Source: Propionibacteriaceae bacterium
Lineage (GTDB): Bacteria; Actinomycetota; Actinomycetes; Propionibacteriales; Propionibacteriaceae
Assembly: GCA_003153855.1 (NCBI GenBank)
Contig: PMBM01000043.1
Span: forward strand, 13,518-19,706
Direction: 5' to 3'
DNA length: 6,189 nucleotides
Shown here one piece after another: positions 6,170 through 6,189 of this stretch (position 1 is the stretch's first letter; each line of letters begins with the position of its first letter). The notes beneath the pieces were generated by a model, which saw nothing but the letters and a program-made list of their open reading frames with translations, was not told the DNA's origin and did no database searches. Both the position numbers and the translations under genes were made by a program.

Positions 6170-6189
6170 TCAGTACAGGCTGGTCCCGT
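6170..6189 (-). CDS. Possible last codons of a convergent gene (very tentative)
   Basis: Read leftward from the window edge, one minus-strand frame gives Gly-Thr-Ser-Leu-Tyr followed by TGA at 6172-6170. This alone proves nothing, because a stop occurs by chance often. The placement of a strong hairpin directly after it is what a convergent gene end would look like. No product can be suggested. Confidence 0.22.

Overview
The window comes from a G+C-rich bacterium, roughly two-thirds G+C by eye, with a strong G/C bias at third codon positions. Long shadow reading frames appear on both strands. Together with a GTG start, short GAGG-type ribosome sites and T-poor hairpin terminators, this suggests an actinobacterium. 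I cannot name the genus from the sequence.

All four clear genes lie on the + strand and are tightly packed. Bases 1-861 are the C-terminal two-thirds of a major facilitator (MFS) transporter whose start lies left of the window. A 64-base gap follows, largely filled by a perfect 15-bp hairpin (867-900). Then comes a divergent Hsp90/HtpG-family chaperone (926-2788, GTG start). Its stop codon overlaps the ribosome site of a complete thiolase (best start 2797, stop 3948). Twelve bases later begins a 700-residue flavoenzyme (3961-6063). This enzyme joins an Old-Yellow-Enzyme-like FMN barrel, a cysteine cluster and an FAD/NAD(P)-binding module, the layout of 2,4-dienoyl-CoA reductase and enoate reductases. 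Two strong hairpins (6087-6120 and 6131-6162) close the unit. The last 20 bases may hold the end of a convergent gene.

Taken together, a transporter, a thiolase and an enoate/dienoyl-CoA-reductase-type enzyme suggest uptake and CoA-linked breakdown of an unsaturated organic acid (alicyclic, aromatic, steroid-like or fatty). This is inference: no CoA ligase, hydratase or dehydrogenase is in view, and the substrate cannot be read from the sequence. Two features stand out. An Hsp90-type chaperone is translationally linked to catabolic genes. The flavoenzyme has lost the usual substrate-activating residues of its barrel and has an altered cysteine spacing. It may therefore be a less familiar branch of the family. 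There are no mobile elements, CRISPR arrays, tRNAs or rRNAs in the window.
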